Shown here: positions 48,423 to 58,654 of the stretch, piece by piece
How the letters are laid out: each line of letters opens with the position of its first letter
Numbering within the stretch: the stretch's first letter is position 1
Source: Chrysogorgia sp. JL179-B06
Taxonomy: Eukaryota; Cnidaria; Anthozoa; Scleralcyonacea; Chrysogorgiidae
Direction: 5' to 3'
Assembly (NCBI GenBank): GCA_035772405.1
Contig: JAYKKM010000416.1
Span: 1,768,001 to 1,832,000 of the forward strand
DNA length: 64,000 nucleotides
Notes under the pieces: generated by a model
Database searches by the model: none
What the model was told of the DNA's origin: nothing
Seen by the model: only the letters and a program-made list of their open reading frames with translations
Made by a program: the position numbers and the translations under genes

Positions 48423-48741
48423 GGGTCTTTGTAAAGAACGGAAACCGAAACGACCGAAACCGAATGGAAATCGCCGAAACCGGAAATGATCGCTAAAACC
48501 TCGCTAAAAACTGATAAAATAACTCGCTAAAAACCGCCAAAATGCTTATTTCCCGCCGAATGTTTACAACATGGAGACGGTGGTCGTTTATAGCGACGAA
48601 GAAGATTGTGATGTTGAGGTAATTTCCCTCTTTTGTATTAATGTATGCATGCTAGTACATAAATACACAAATTATTGCTACGCTGTGACCTTTAGGAGAT
48701 GAGATCCGATACATTTCGGTTTCCGTTCTTTACAGCGACCC
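48423..48741. mobile_element. 319-bp TIR element carrying an exon-like segment
   Basis: GTAAAGAACGGAAACCGAAA (48431-48450) is perfectly inverted at 48714-48733; the repeat extends to 28 bp with two mismatches (48423-48450 and 48714-48741). Inside, ATG at 48571 opens METVVVYSDEEDCDVE, and codon 16 is followed at 48619 by a splice-donor-like GTAATT. This looks like a first coding exon retained from a longer parent element or captured from a gene. No acceptor or second exon is seen. Confidence 0.7.
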
Positions 48742-48855
48742 TTTAATAGCAAGCTACATTGCAATTACTGAATTGCGTAACTTTTACAAATGTCAATAAT
48801 AAAGAATCACTTCTTCTGACTATGATACGAATCCAAAATCGGGTGTGACTATTCA
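48742..48855. other. Short spacer between TIR elements
   Basis: Nothing recognised. Confidence 0.5.
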
Positions 48856-49271
48856 GCGGAACTTGCGGAACCTAAAAGAAATGTATTTCTTATACTGCCA
48901 TTTGCCATTGCAAGCGACCGTTGGGCGAGCGATTTTTTGCGCAGATATATCCGCTGACCTGTAATGAATGAATGAATAAACTTTATTTTAGCATTTTATT
49001 TTTGTAATGTGTGCAGTAGTGTGAGTATTTAAGACGGGGCGAGACGAAGAACAACATTATTTTATGCTGATATTATAAATGGTAACTATTTTAAACATGC
49101 TTTCAAAGGACATACATTCCACCTCTTCGGAAGACAAAAATCTTGACAAGATCTTGAAATGTTGGATCTTGAAAAAGATTCCCACAGATCTTGACAAGAT
49201 TCCCACAGATCTTGAAAAAGATTCCCACAGATCTTGACAAGATTACAGTGCTACGCATAGCGGACCTTTTG

Positions 49272-49471
49272 TTTCATGTTTGTTTACGTTTCAAAGTTGG
49301 ACGTTTCACGAAAACGTTGAAGGTTTAAAAACAAATCAATCAACTTGCGGCGTTCGAACTGACGCCGCAAGTTATTTATTTGTTTTTACCGTAAACGTTT
49401 CAACGTTTTCGTGTGAAACGTCCAACTTTCTAGCGCAGGCTACCAACTTTCAAACGTAAACAAACATGAAA
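49272..49471. repeat. 200-bp imperfect palindrome
   Basis: TTTCATGTTTGTTTACGTTT (49272-49291) is inverted at 49452-49471. An inner pair ACGTTTCACGAAAACGTTGAA and its complement (about 49402-49425) and a centre with CAACTTGCGGCGTT and GACGCCGCAAGTT complete the foldback. A short duplication interrupts the right arm. Confidence 0.8.
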
Positions 49472-49515
49472 AAAATCGCTCGGCTAACGGTAGCTTGCAA
49501 ATGCAAATGGCAGTA

Positions 49516-49890
49516 GCTAGACGGGGGTTAGGGTGAGAAAACTCGTTAAGCGGGGGGTTAGGATCTTTGTTGTTTTGGGGTCGGTTACAATCCAATAATT
49601 TACAGCTTATAAACTAGGAGGCTGATACGAGGGCAATGTATTTGCTCATCAGGGCAACGTATATGCTCTTCATATGGAACTTCCCACCTTCCATATATGG
49701 AATACGTACGGTAAGTCCCTACTAGCCTGTGTACAGCCTGAATATACACCTGTAATACACAGGTGTATATTCAGGCTGTACACAGGTCTTTATTTTTGGT
49801 TAGGTTAGGGTTTGCTGGCTACTATCATCCGACCGAAAGTGACACTGACAGCTCAACTAGTTAAATTATTCAATAAAAATGTTTATAAAC
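49516..49890. mobile_element. 375-bp insertion with telomere-like words and a perfect hairpin
   Basis: Flanked by TA on both sides within a broken inverted-repeat arm, so its limits are defined. It contains GGGGGTTAGG words, CTTTGTTGTTTTGGGGTCGG, and a segment inverted relative to 9050-9350. At 49726-49753 and 49759-49786 there are perfect 28-bp inverted arms around a 5-nt loop (AATAC). Its ends are not obviously inverted. Confidence 0.65.
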
Positions 49891-49970
49891 TATAAGAAAT
49901 ACTTTTCTTATAGGTTCCGCAAGTTCCGCAAAACCGCGTCGCGCTATAAATGTCGTACTTAATTGATTAA

Positions 49971-50376
49971 GTTCGACCACAGGGAGCCGTAACGTCTATT
50001 AGTGAAGAGAGTTTAACAGTAAACCGGGTTTATTTGGTATTTTTTACACAATAATTGTATTAAATCGCTATTAAAATGTTCTTACTTGTTAATTTTGTCG
50101 ACAATCAGGACAAATTACAGGCGCTCGCGCGCGCGCGATTGTCAAATAGTAGGCAACGGCCTCCTTACGGGCCTCCCGAATTGATGTAAACACTGACTCA
50201 TTGCCTTTCTGGTCTGGTTGCCTCTAATCTGTCCTGATTGTCGACAAAATCAACATACAAGTAAGAACATTTTAATAGCGATTTAATACAATTATTGTGT
50301 AAAAAATACCAAATAAACCCGATTTACTGTTAAACTCGCTTCACTTATTGACGTTACGGCTCCCTGTGGTTCGACT
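49971..50376. mobile_element. 406-bp foldback element with about 142-bp arms
   Basis: Arms 49971-50112 and 50230-50376 are inverted with few differences, from CACAGGGAGCCGTAACGTC at the outside to TTTTGTCGACAATCAGGACA at the inside. The spacer contains a (CG)n-like GCGCGCGCGCG run near 50134. The high arm identity suggests youth. Confidence 0.85.
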
Positions 50377-50531
50377 GCGGCAGTCCAAATAACTGGGTCG
50401 AACTTAATTAAAACCGCCGAACTTAATTGATTAAGTTCGACTGCGGCAGTCCAACTTAACTTTAATTAGGTTTGGCACATGATAAGTTCGACGTTTACCG
50501 TGTGCCGTGTTTTTCGATTCACGATTTCGTC

Positions 50532-50668
50532 AGGTAATTTGCAGAATGCAGGTTGCAGAACGCAGGGTTAGGATCTTTGTTGTTTTGGGGTTGCTTACAA
50601 TCTAATAACTTATTGGGTACAACATTTATTGGTTACAAGTTCAACATGCTGCATTCTGCAAATCACTC
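50532..50668. mobile_element. Small TIR element, about 137 bp
   Basis: AATTTGCAGAATGCAGG at the left is inverted as GCTGCATTCTGCAAATCAC at the right. Inside lies GGGTTAGGATCTTTGTTG, the dispersed word seen in four other places in the window. Confidence 0.65.
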
Positions 50669-50790
50669 CCGCCGCGACTTTGATGACTGCGCCAGGCAGG
50701 AAAGATTTAATCCGCGCGCAACAAATTAAAACACTGTATTGTCTGTATAGCTCGGCGCAACAAAACAAGCATTATTATGCCCATATTATG

Positions 50791-50852
50791 CCAATAACCG
50801 ATCACAGGACCGCACCAATCAGATATCTCGTTCCCATAGCTGCGTATAAAAC
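50791..50852 (+). promoter_or_regulatory. Putative core promoter of the decarboxylase gene
   Basis: CCAAT at 50791-50795 and 50815-50819, then TATAAAAC at 50845-50852, about 95 bp before the start codon at 50946. The spacing suits a TATA promoter with transcription starting near 50875. This is pattern-based only. Confidence 0.45.
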
Positions 50853-50945
50853 TACTTTATTAACTGTGATAAAACCAAACGACAAGAGAAGGCACAGCCA
50901 CACCTTGTTATATCGACGGCGAGGTGACTGTTCTGAAATATCATC

Positions 50946-53900
50946 ATGAGCTCCAAACCTTGTCGTGTTGGTCAATGGCTTCCTTCCGACAGGAAAATTA
51001 TCGACAAATGGTTAGCCGACTTAATCGAAGAAGTGAAAGTTAAATCCAAAGATAAGTTAGATTCAATTATGGCTCTTCATCCATCAGCTGAAGATGAAAA
51101 CGAGGCCATGGGTGGACTTCAACTTCCAGTTTCTGACGCTGAAGCAAAAGAGCTTGATCTCCATAAACCCGTTCAAAACTTAATGAACGCTATTCTCTCC
51201 GACCCTGAGATCAACATGTTCTTCCATCAAATGTTCTGGCAACAGTGTAAAGATACTTCAGAAAAAAAGTTTAAAGATACTTCAGATACTTCAGAAGATA
51301 CAAAAATTTTGCACTGGCCAATGATGATCATAATAATCGACCACATTATGACAATGGCGCCGAGGTTCAGCAAAAGTGGTTTAGTTGGCTTCCCCATCAA
51401 TGTGATCTTGAACTGGCCGATGGCTACGACTGCAGGATTTGCTGCTTTCCTGAACAACAAAGTCAACAGGTAATAACAAAGAATTTAAAATGCGTATTAT
51501 AACTAGAAATACATATATGCAGGAGCGGATACAGCGGGAGTGACTGGGGTTACTAGTCACCCCCTTCTCTGTCCATCACCGATAGGCGATACATTATAAT
51601 TGATAGGATTCGATTCGGAAACTGGTTGTATTTCAATATCAGGAGCAGAGGTTATTTCTACATTCTTCCATTTTCTGATTTATTGTTTTGAATCTATATC
51701 TTGCCTTCACTCATGGGCCTTGTTAATAGTGTATGATTTTGGCTTAGCCTTATCTCATGCAAACATCGCTGAAAATGTGATTCTAGATCTTGAAAATATC
51801 AAAATGTTCTGGATCTAGATTGTTGCGGTTCGCCCCACGAACGTACACCACTTGACCACAAGTAACAAGTGTTGCTTGACTTACAATTATAGTTACCATA
51901 TACCACTGTAAGCATGCAAGGCTTGTCAAAATGCCTCATTCCGTTTTGAGCATCTTAAAGAGTGAGTGTCATGGTTACGACTAATTGATTGCAGTGCATC
52001 GCATCGTTAGAACTATAATTTGCATGTTCATGAACTCTAGATTTATTTGGAAATGTTGAAATTGGAGTCCGATCCTGACTTCGGGGCGTTATGAAGTTAA
52101 TGTTCAAGACGATTTGAACAGTTGCGGTTCGCTTGTTTGTGAACCACTGCGGGCGGCGCGCAACGCCGTTTCTGACGAACAGCTGGCCCGGATGGCTTTA
52201 GTTCCTGAATCTTTGAAAATTCAAATGAACAAAACATCAGAAGAAACAAAATATATTTATTTATTAGTCACTCATCAAACACTTCCATTCGCAAACTTAT
52301 TCGCGCTGTTTCAGCAGCATAACCCGGCCTTCCACGCTTCGGAGGCGAAGCGCTCGTAGCAGCTTCTATGTATCGAAAAGATTACTATAGTAAATGATCA
52401 ATTTTACGAAAAATATCACAATAATTGATCACTCAGGTATATTTACTTCTTAGAAAACTTGAAAATGGACAATTTATAAGAAGGATTGATCAAATATCGA
52501 CGGATTCGTTTGTGAACTGAAATAGGCGTCCCATAAAATGGCCGCCAAGAAGAAAACAAGCGTGCGAAGCACTACCCTAACACTCACTCTTTAAGGCCCG
52601 TTCACACGGGCGATTTTTGCTGCGATTTGATTGCGATTTTAGCTGCGTGTGAACAGCCGGCGATTTCGCTGCGATTTGATATTTTGAAATCGCAGCAAAT
52701 CGCCGTGGTTTCGAGTTTGCTCGAATTTCGCTGCGATTTCGCTGCGATCTTATGTGAAAAAGCACCAAAATACGCTAGAGCATATTTTGTTTTGCTCTTG
52801 CCTTATGCTTGGCTTATGCTTCTTATGACTATGATTATGTCCATCTTTATGTCGTAGGCTTGACTTCATTCCTTTGTTTTACCTTTTTTCTTGTCCTTAT
52901 GATTATGATTATGCTTTGGGGCTTTATAGTCTAGTGGTGACATATTTGAGCATCATACAACCTCGCCCTTTCCAGGATTCGCTATTGCCATTGCTATATG
53001 CTGGCTTGTAGAACAATCAATGAACCAATGACTGTCTTCGGAAAACTCCGAGTGGTTTGACTTCAACGAACGGTTTCGTATTTCAAGTGCGGTAATTCCT
53101 CAGTAATTCTTTCCGAAATGAAAATTTGCTGAAACTTCCCAGTTTTAAAGTTATTGACATACTTATATTAAAACAAAAAACAAAAGTTGGGGTCACGGAC
53201 CTTGTTGAGAAGATATGGCATATCGCAGAACACCTCTTACTCAGTAAAAAAGATATATTTTTATTTTTCGCAACTAGTAATTTTATACAAGAAAACATGG
53301 TATTTTAGGGAAAAAGAAACAGCGAACAGGGTTTATTATGATAAAGAAAGGTCGTTTCCCATATTCTTTGACATGTTATTTGAAGAAATTTGAAAGAATA
53401 TTGTAAGTTGTAGAAATGATTTTTCTGTTATAACACGTAAAAGTTGTAGAAGAAACCTACATGTACTGGGAGCCCTAGCTAGACTTGTGTAACCGTTCTC
53501 GGAAAACCGTTGCACAGAATGCGAAATCTTACTTCAGTGGCGCATTATGAAATTCTGCTTGATTTATTATGACTTCCTTGCCTTCATATCACTCAAGATT
53601 TTCAAACTAAAAACCGTTTGAACGACGTCTTTGTCGGTACAATTGAGTCAATGTTAGTTTTTTTTATATTTAACAGTCTATCTATAGACAGGTTTCGCAA
53701 GCAGTTTCTCATAATTCCGTCGTGCATATCGTGCATGCCGCCGAGATTATGTTTTAATTTCCGCTTATTTCGTTGTTTATCGATTTGTTTACCCACTTGG
53801 TCAAAAGGATTTTTGTAATGTCGGTTTGTGTGTCAAACGGTACGGAAATAGCAGATTAATTAAAGTACATAAGCAGGTTTTTATGAAGGGTACGCACGTT

Positions 53901-56900
53901 TACGTAATATAATAGGCACGAATGTTATTAAATTCCAAATCTGTTTTCAGAATTGAAAATGGTTAAATATTGACCGAGATAAACGTTCAAAATAATATAC
54001 GACGAAGCGGCCGCTGATTGCCGATTAATTCCGTATATGCTTACACCACCGTATACTTTACACTCTTCTAACACTCTTTTTTATAGTTATGGTTTTTATA
54101 GCCCTTATGGTTGCTACATGTGTCCTGCATAGCTAATATGTAATATTGTACCGAACTCGTGGGGTACATCAAACTCACAGTCACAATTTGATTAAATATA
54201 ACTAGTCTTATTAATATACGGTTAACAATCTCACGTTCACTTCGATTCTTGTCTCACTTCGCAGTCTCACTTCTCTGTCTGTATTATATTCCTACCATAG
54301 TCCCCAAAGACCTCCTATCATGTTTCATAATATCAATTTAAATTAACTGAGGGGCGTGGCGTTACGAAGTTCAGGTCACAACTCCCCTAAAAATTAAATG
54401 TTTCTAATTTTTATTAAATGTACTTAACACAACAATCCTTGTTGTTTCCTCAACTGTTTTCTTCTAAAACTTGGAGTCTGATCCTTTCTTCTGCAACTTT
54501 TGCTGCATTTCGTTTTTCTTTTGCTGGTTTCCTCTATTCGGTCTTTTCTTGCGGTTCCTCTTCGGTTTCGTTTGGTTGTAGACTCTTTATCTCCAGTGTG
54601 CATATCAGTTGTATCGGTCGTTCGATTTGGTTTCCGTGATGCAATAGTTTAACCCCTCTTATAACTCCGTCCTTGCCTCTGATATGTTTCAGCACCTTTG
54701 CTTTTCTCCATTCTCCTCGGTTCTTTCCATCGCCGATAACGAGGACTATTTCTCCAATCTCTCGTGGTAACTGAGGCTTTACTTTGTTGAAACGATGGAC
54801 TTCCAGAAGACCGTGTATATATTCATGTTGCCAACGAGACCATACATGTTCTCTGGCGGTTTTCAGTCTTCGGTGTAGTTTAATCAGCTCGTCGTCTTCT
54901 GTCTCGGTGTCTTCAATGGTGTAGGCGTCTTGACCCCACATAATTACATTGGGTGTGAGGACTTGTTGTTCTCCATCTTCTTCAACATAGGTTAGGGGCC
55001 GATTATTTAGGTACCTCTCTATATCCATAATAACTATTGTTAGTTGTTCAAAGTTGAGGTGAGTTCTTCCGAGCGTTTTGTAGAGTGTCTTCTTTATGTC
55101 TTTTATCAACCTTTCATACATGCCTCCCCACCATGGAGATTTAGAAAGGTTGAATTGCCATTGAAGCTCTTGTTTGGCAAGGTAATCTTGCAGCTTCTCG
55201 CTTTTCTTGATTTTCTTGATCCAGGTGGCAGTTGCTTGGAAAACTCCGGCGTTGTCAGAAATTAGTCGTCTTGGTCTGGTCTTTCGAGTGATGAAAGCAT
55301 TCAATTTCCCTTGGAACTCTTCTGCCGTTTGTGTCTTAGCATTAGAAGACGCGCCCGGAGAAAGTGTGTAATTTATGCTCGCAAAGTGTCACGGGATGAA
55401 AAATTCTCTGATGAGAAAGTCTCTTTGAAACCAGGGATTGTTTTCATGATTCTACAACACAAAAATAATAATACGATTAATCGATTAAACGACAGGGTTA
55501 ACGACAGTCTTTAAACACATAACTTTTAACTTAAGCTTATACGCAAATACACAACATTATGAGGGCTTCAATAATTGGAATGTTTACATCAATGAAACTC
55601 GTTTAAGACGTTGAATCATGCAACATAAATGAGAACTATAACTATAAGCATATATTTCATACTAACATCAGTACACTCGCTTGAAAATATCTTCGGTCTT
55701 CATGCCACAACTCTGTAAATGTCTATAAAACGCTCCATTTTACGAAATACAGGACCGAAATCCAAGAATAGTTCGCCTGAATACAAAACTTGAATATATC
55801 CTTGAATTGGGAAGTTTAGCGGACGTTTCTCTACCAGCCTTCTCCATCTCCAACTTCTTCTGCGTCAATCTCAGCTCTGCCGCCATCTTTTCTTCCCACA
55901 TCTCTCTTTCTTCTTTGTGTATTTCTAGTCGAAGAAATCTCTCTTTCGCTTGACTTTCTCGCAAATTCCATCTTTCTGTCTCGTCGCTTACCTCTTGTCG
56001 TTTCATCTTTATTTCTTTGCATAGTTTATCTATTTCGCTTAACAAATGAGCGTGCTTCGATTTTACGTCCTTTTTCCACTGCCTTACAGTTCTGGGTGTA
56101 TTTCCTTGATCAATCTTTAACTCTTCCATACGTGAAATTAGATCCTTTAAATTTCCGTTGATCTTAGCGACTCGCTTTTCGATAGCTTCCATTTCTTCAT
56201 AGTCTCGGGATTCGATCAGTTCATCAGTTTCCTCTAGGTAGTATTTGAGCTTTGTGATTTCCTTGTCAATATCATTTTCCAAACGACGCTCGGCCTCTGT
56301 TGTTGTTGTTGTTGCTGTCTCGTCTAGCTGGATAACTCTTCCACTCAGCGACATATCAGCGGTTTCGCATAAAAAGTTCTTGAAAACAAAATCAGATACT
56401 CCAGGAGGAGAAAATTGCTTGCCAAGATGGATAGATTTAAAAAAAATGTAAATTGCTGTATAACTACAAATTTAGTACGATAACTGGAACTATAAAGGAT
56501 CGTTGATGATGTTTAGACTTACATATGATAACCCAGCCGTCCCTCACGTTGAAAGCCACAACTTAAATACTGGACTTGTTAAGGCATTGTAAGCAGTAAA
56601 TTATTGGATTGTAACCGACCCCAAAGCAACAAAGATCCTAACGCTAAACTCGCCTAACGAGTTTTGTAATCCTAACCTGCAGCCTAAGGAGTTTTAAGAC
56701 ACGACCCAACTGATCCACCACGCTCTTCTCCCATAATTGGAGTCCTTAATAGTAAATAGGCGGGAAAGTAGGGTTAGAAAACTCGTTAGCAGGGGGGTTA
56801 GGGTTAGGATCTTTGTTGTTTTGGGGTCGGTTACAATCCAATAATTTACTGCTTACAATGTCAAGTAATTTGTGGCTTATAACGTGAGGGGACTATGGTG

Positions 56901-57299
56901 GGAATATAATACAGACTGCGAAGTGAGACAAGAATCGAAGTGAACATGAGATTGTGAACCGTATATTAATAAAGACTACTTATATTTAATCAAATTGTGA
57001 CTGTGAGTTTGATGTGACCAAGGATCAACCAGTGAAAGTTTTCACTGTTATTGCGAGCGAAGATGACAGAAAGCGGAGAGCTAGACGGGGTATAAGCGAT
57101 ATATCAGCGGTTTCACATAAAAATGTTCATCAGATACTCCAACAGGACAGCCGTCCCCCAAGACCTCCTATCATGTTTCATAATATCAATTTAAATTAAC
57201 TGAGGGGCGTGGCGTTACGAAGTTCAGGTCAATATTTCTCAATTTTGTTGTTTATATGTATCTTTATAGTACGTAATAATAATACTGAAGAAATAGTAC

Positions 57300-57335
<36 letters not shown>

Positions 57336-58278
57336 TATTTATTTAAACTGTGAAGACCCGTTCAGCTATAATAGCTGGTCTTACCCAGGTGAACTAGTGC
57401 TAATAAAATGTTTTTGTTGTAGGCTATTCAAAAATATTCTTAATTACTGGGGGAAGTTTCTGTGCAGTCCAGCTTCTTGCTATGTTTTGAATGATGATAA
57501 AGAAACGGGTTGGTTTGGTGAAGATGCAATGGAGGCAATGCCAGACTTCGCGAATGAGTTTGAATGCGATCCTGAGGCAAAGTTTTACGGTTATACATCA
57601 TGGGACGACTTTTTTACCAGAAAGTTTCGCCTTGGAATTCGTCCAGTAGCATCTGAAGACGATGATTCCATTGTCGCGAATGCATGCGAGGCTGCGCCGT
57701 ACAAGCTATCTACCCACGTAAGAAAGAGGGACTACTTTTGGATAAAGAGTCAACAATACTCATTGGATTTCATTCTAAACGGAAATAAGTTATCCGAGCA
57801 ATTCTTTGGTGGAACCGTCTACCAAGCATTTCTCAGTGCCACCAGTTATCATCGATGGCACAGTCCTGTGTCTGGTACTATTCGCGAAACAGAGCTTGTG
57901 GATGGTTCGTATTACTCGCAGACCTATAACATCAAGGACGACCCTGCATCGCCCAACAAGTCGCAAGGATACCTGGCCCAGGTTGCTGCCCGAGGGATTG
58001 TTTACATTGATGCGTACAATCCTGATATTGGCTTGATGTGTTTCGTATCAATCGGCATGTCAGAAGTGTCTTCCAATGATATCACTGTTAAAACGGGGGA
58101 TACAGTGAAGAAAGGGGACCAGCTTGGTATGTTTCATTTTGGTGGTTCCACGCATTGTCTGATATTCCGACCTGAAGTGAATATCGAGTTTGATTTGCGA
58201 AAGCAAAAACCAGGTCTGGATACAGATAATATTAAAGTTCGATCTAAAATTGCGACCGTATTTCCCGCAAAGAAGTGA
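50946..58278 (+). CDS. Phosphatidylserine-decarboxylase-family enzyme (PsiD-like), two exons
   Basis: Exons 50946-51469 and 57423-58278; donor GTAATA at 51470 and acceptor TTGTTGTAG ending at 57422. The intron is phase 2, and AG joined to G restores an Arg codon. The product is 459 residues. ATG 50946 is the first Met after an in-frame TGA at 50934. Exon 1 encodes the N-terminal domain with [24 protein letters not shown] and [15 protein letters not shown]. Exon 2 encodes the catalytic domain with [22 protein letters not shown] (His318 and His321) and HFGGSTHCL. The GGST motif at 415-418 is the self-cleavage site where Ser417 would become the pyruvoyl group. The PxDG aspartate region of classical enzymes reads NACEA here, as I recall for fungal tryptophan decarboxylase PsiD. 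The reaction is decarboxylation; the substrate (amino acid or phosphatidylserine) is not settled. No membrane segment is evident. Confidence 0.85.
51470..51953. other. Intron 1 of the decarboxylase gene, 5' part
   Basis: No gene or element is recognised. The 72-codon frame at 51600-51818 has no known motif. Confidence 0.6.
51954..52595. mobile_element. 642-bp TIR element in the decarboxylase intron
   Basis: CTTAAAGAGTGAGTGT (51954-51969) is perfectly inverted at 52580-52595. An internal 81-codon frame (52114-52359) is unrecognised. No clear target duplication. Confidence 0.6.
52596..52770. repeat. TGCGATTT-rich degenerate repeat, MITE-like
   Basis: Starts GCCCGTTCACACGGGCGATT and continues with many GCTGCGATTT words in both orientations. 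GTTCACACGGGCGATTT termini are familiar from PIF/Harbinger-type MITEs, but I cannot fix the second end. Confidence 0.45.
52771..54146. other. Intron sequence without recognised features
   Basis: AT-rich. Short frames on both strands around 53083-53393 and 53602-53818 have no motif. Nothing supported. Confidence 0.55.
54147..54378 (-). repeat. 3' LTR of the intronic BEL element
   Basis: On the minus strand it runs from TGACCTGAACTTCGTAACGC to CGAGTTCGGTACA. Its first 75-80 bp match the outer end at 57155-57231, and its middle and 3' parts match 56886-57012 in inverted orientation. Confidence 0.8.
54534..55304 (-). pseudogene. BEL/Pao integrase, C-terminal part
   Basis: On the minus strand the frame begins in the integrase core with [18 protein letters not shown] (a core catalytic Asp follows SDN usage), then [19 protein letters not shown], which includes the core Glu region, and [13 protein letters not shown]. 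The C-terminal domain has [20 protein letters not shown] and [16 protein letters not shown]. This is the typical BEL/Pao end of pol. The N-terminal integrase part and everything upstream in pol are missing; coding similarity fades after about 55320. Confidence 0.82.
55320..55739. other. Deletion junction between gag and integrase remnants
   Basis: No pol sequence is recognised here. An undeleted BEL element would have several kilobases in this place. Confidence 0.5.
55740..56354 (-). pseudogene. BEL/Pao gag, N-terminal part
   Basis: Minus-strand frame starting [15 protein letters not shown] with a Thr run, followed by about 150 residues of charged coiled coil ([20 protein letters not shown] and [16 protein letters not shown] regions). 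The element order (gag before integrase on the minus strand) and coiled-coil N-terminus match the other BEL gag in this window. It ends before the conserved central domain, so it is truncated. Confidence 0.65.
56585..56860. mobile_element. 276-bp foldback element nested in the BEL leader
   Basis: CATTGTAAGCAGTAAATTAT (56585) is inverted at 56841-56860, and the arms continue with TTGGATTGTAACCGACCCC and its complement, then AACAAAGATCCTAAC and its complement. It carries the dispersed GGGTTAGGATCTTTGTTG word in both orientations. Confidence 0.8.
56886..57150 (+). repeat. Inverted LTR/leader segment of the intronic BEL element
   Basis: On the plus strand it reads GGGGACTATGGTGGGAATAT to GTGAGTTTGATGT, which is LTR sequence in the opposite orientation to the rest of the element, followed by leader sequence and a stretch matching 56346-56405. 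The 5' LTR is thus cut at about 57151 and continues inverted. Confidence 0.7.
57232..57422. repeat. 3' end of the intron, with (AAT)n microsatellite
   Basis: TAATAATAAT runs at about 57292-57333. The region ends with the T-rich acceptor TTTTTGTTGTAG at 57422. No other feature. Confidence 0.7.
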
Positions 58279-58654
58279 GGATTTTTAAGAATATTAAACT
58301 GTGATTTCATACCTAATTTTTACTTATACCTTAATGCCAGTTTTTTTTTTCTCCTAACACATGTTCAGTTAGTATAGACTATAGTTACTGGAATAAATTG
58401 AATTTCATAGACACTTGAGGGAGTTGACACGCTGAATGAACAGCTATTATTTTTACTTAATGGACATTTCAGGGAAGATCAAGGGTTTCAAAGAAATGTA
58501 AACGCATGTCGACGTTTTTATATAATTATGTAACCTTTTTATATATTTTTGTAACACGAGCATGTTCAATAATTGATAGCATGTTTTTAAAATGAAACAT
58601 TGAATAAAATATGTTTTATTTACCTATTACCCTGTTGTTTGGTGCGTGCGACGC
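58279..58654 (+). terminator. 3' UTR with polyadenylation signals
   Basis: AATAAA at 58392-58397 and again at 58603-58608, the latter followed by a T-rich ATGTTTTATTT. Either could end the decarboxylase transcript. Confidence 0.55.

Larger units (their letters stand above)
48856..49929. mobile_element. Inverted-repeat element split by a TA-flanked insertion
   Basis: The left arm 48856-48938 (GCGGAACTTGCGGAACC at its outer end, GCGAGCGATTTTTT inside) is inverted at 49471-49515 plus 49891-49929. The right arm is split after GGCAGTA by 49516-49890. Removing the insert with one TA restores the arm. A second hairpin (49272-49471) lies between the arms. A 27-bp tandem (AAGATTCCCACAGATCTTG) lies at about 49145-49245. 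Confidence 0.7.
54147..57231 (-). mobile_element. BEL/Pao-type LTR element in the intron, internally deleted and rearranged
   Basis: The 3' LTR is 54147-54378 (TGACCTG to GGTACA on the minus strand), preceded inward by a purine-rich AGGGGAG tract. The 5' LTR start is 57231 to about 57155. ATAT lies outside both ends, a 4-bp target duplication with TG..CA ends (or AATAT, 5 bp, if the LTR ends GGTAC), so this is one insertion. gag N-terminus and integrase C-terminus remain; protease, reverse transcriptase and RNase H are absent. 56886-57150 is inverted and a foldback element sits at 56585-56860. It is antisense to the host gene. Confidence 0.82.

Noticed and set aside
52918..52990. tRNA-like segment (TTTATAGTCTAGTGGTGA)
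   Set aside because: Only the D-arm resembles a tRNA; there is no B box or acceptor stem.
57397..58278. Bacterial contamination carrying a decarboxylase gene
   Set aside because: The frame joins exon 1 across a phase-2 GT-AG intron containing an animal-type retroelement.
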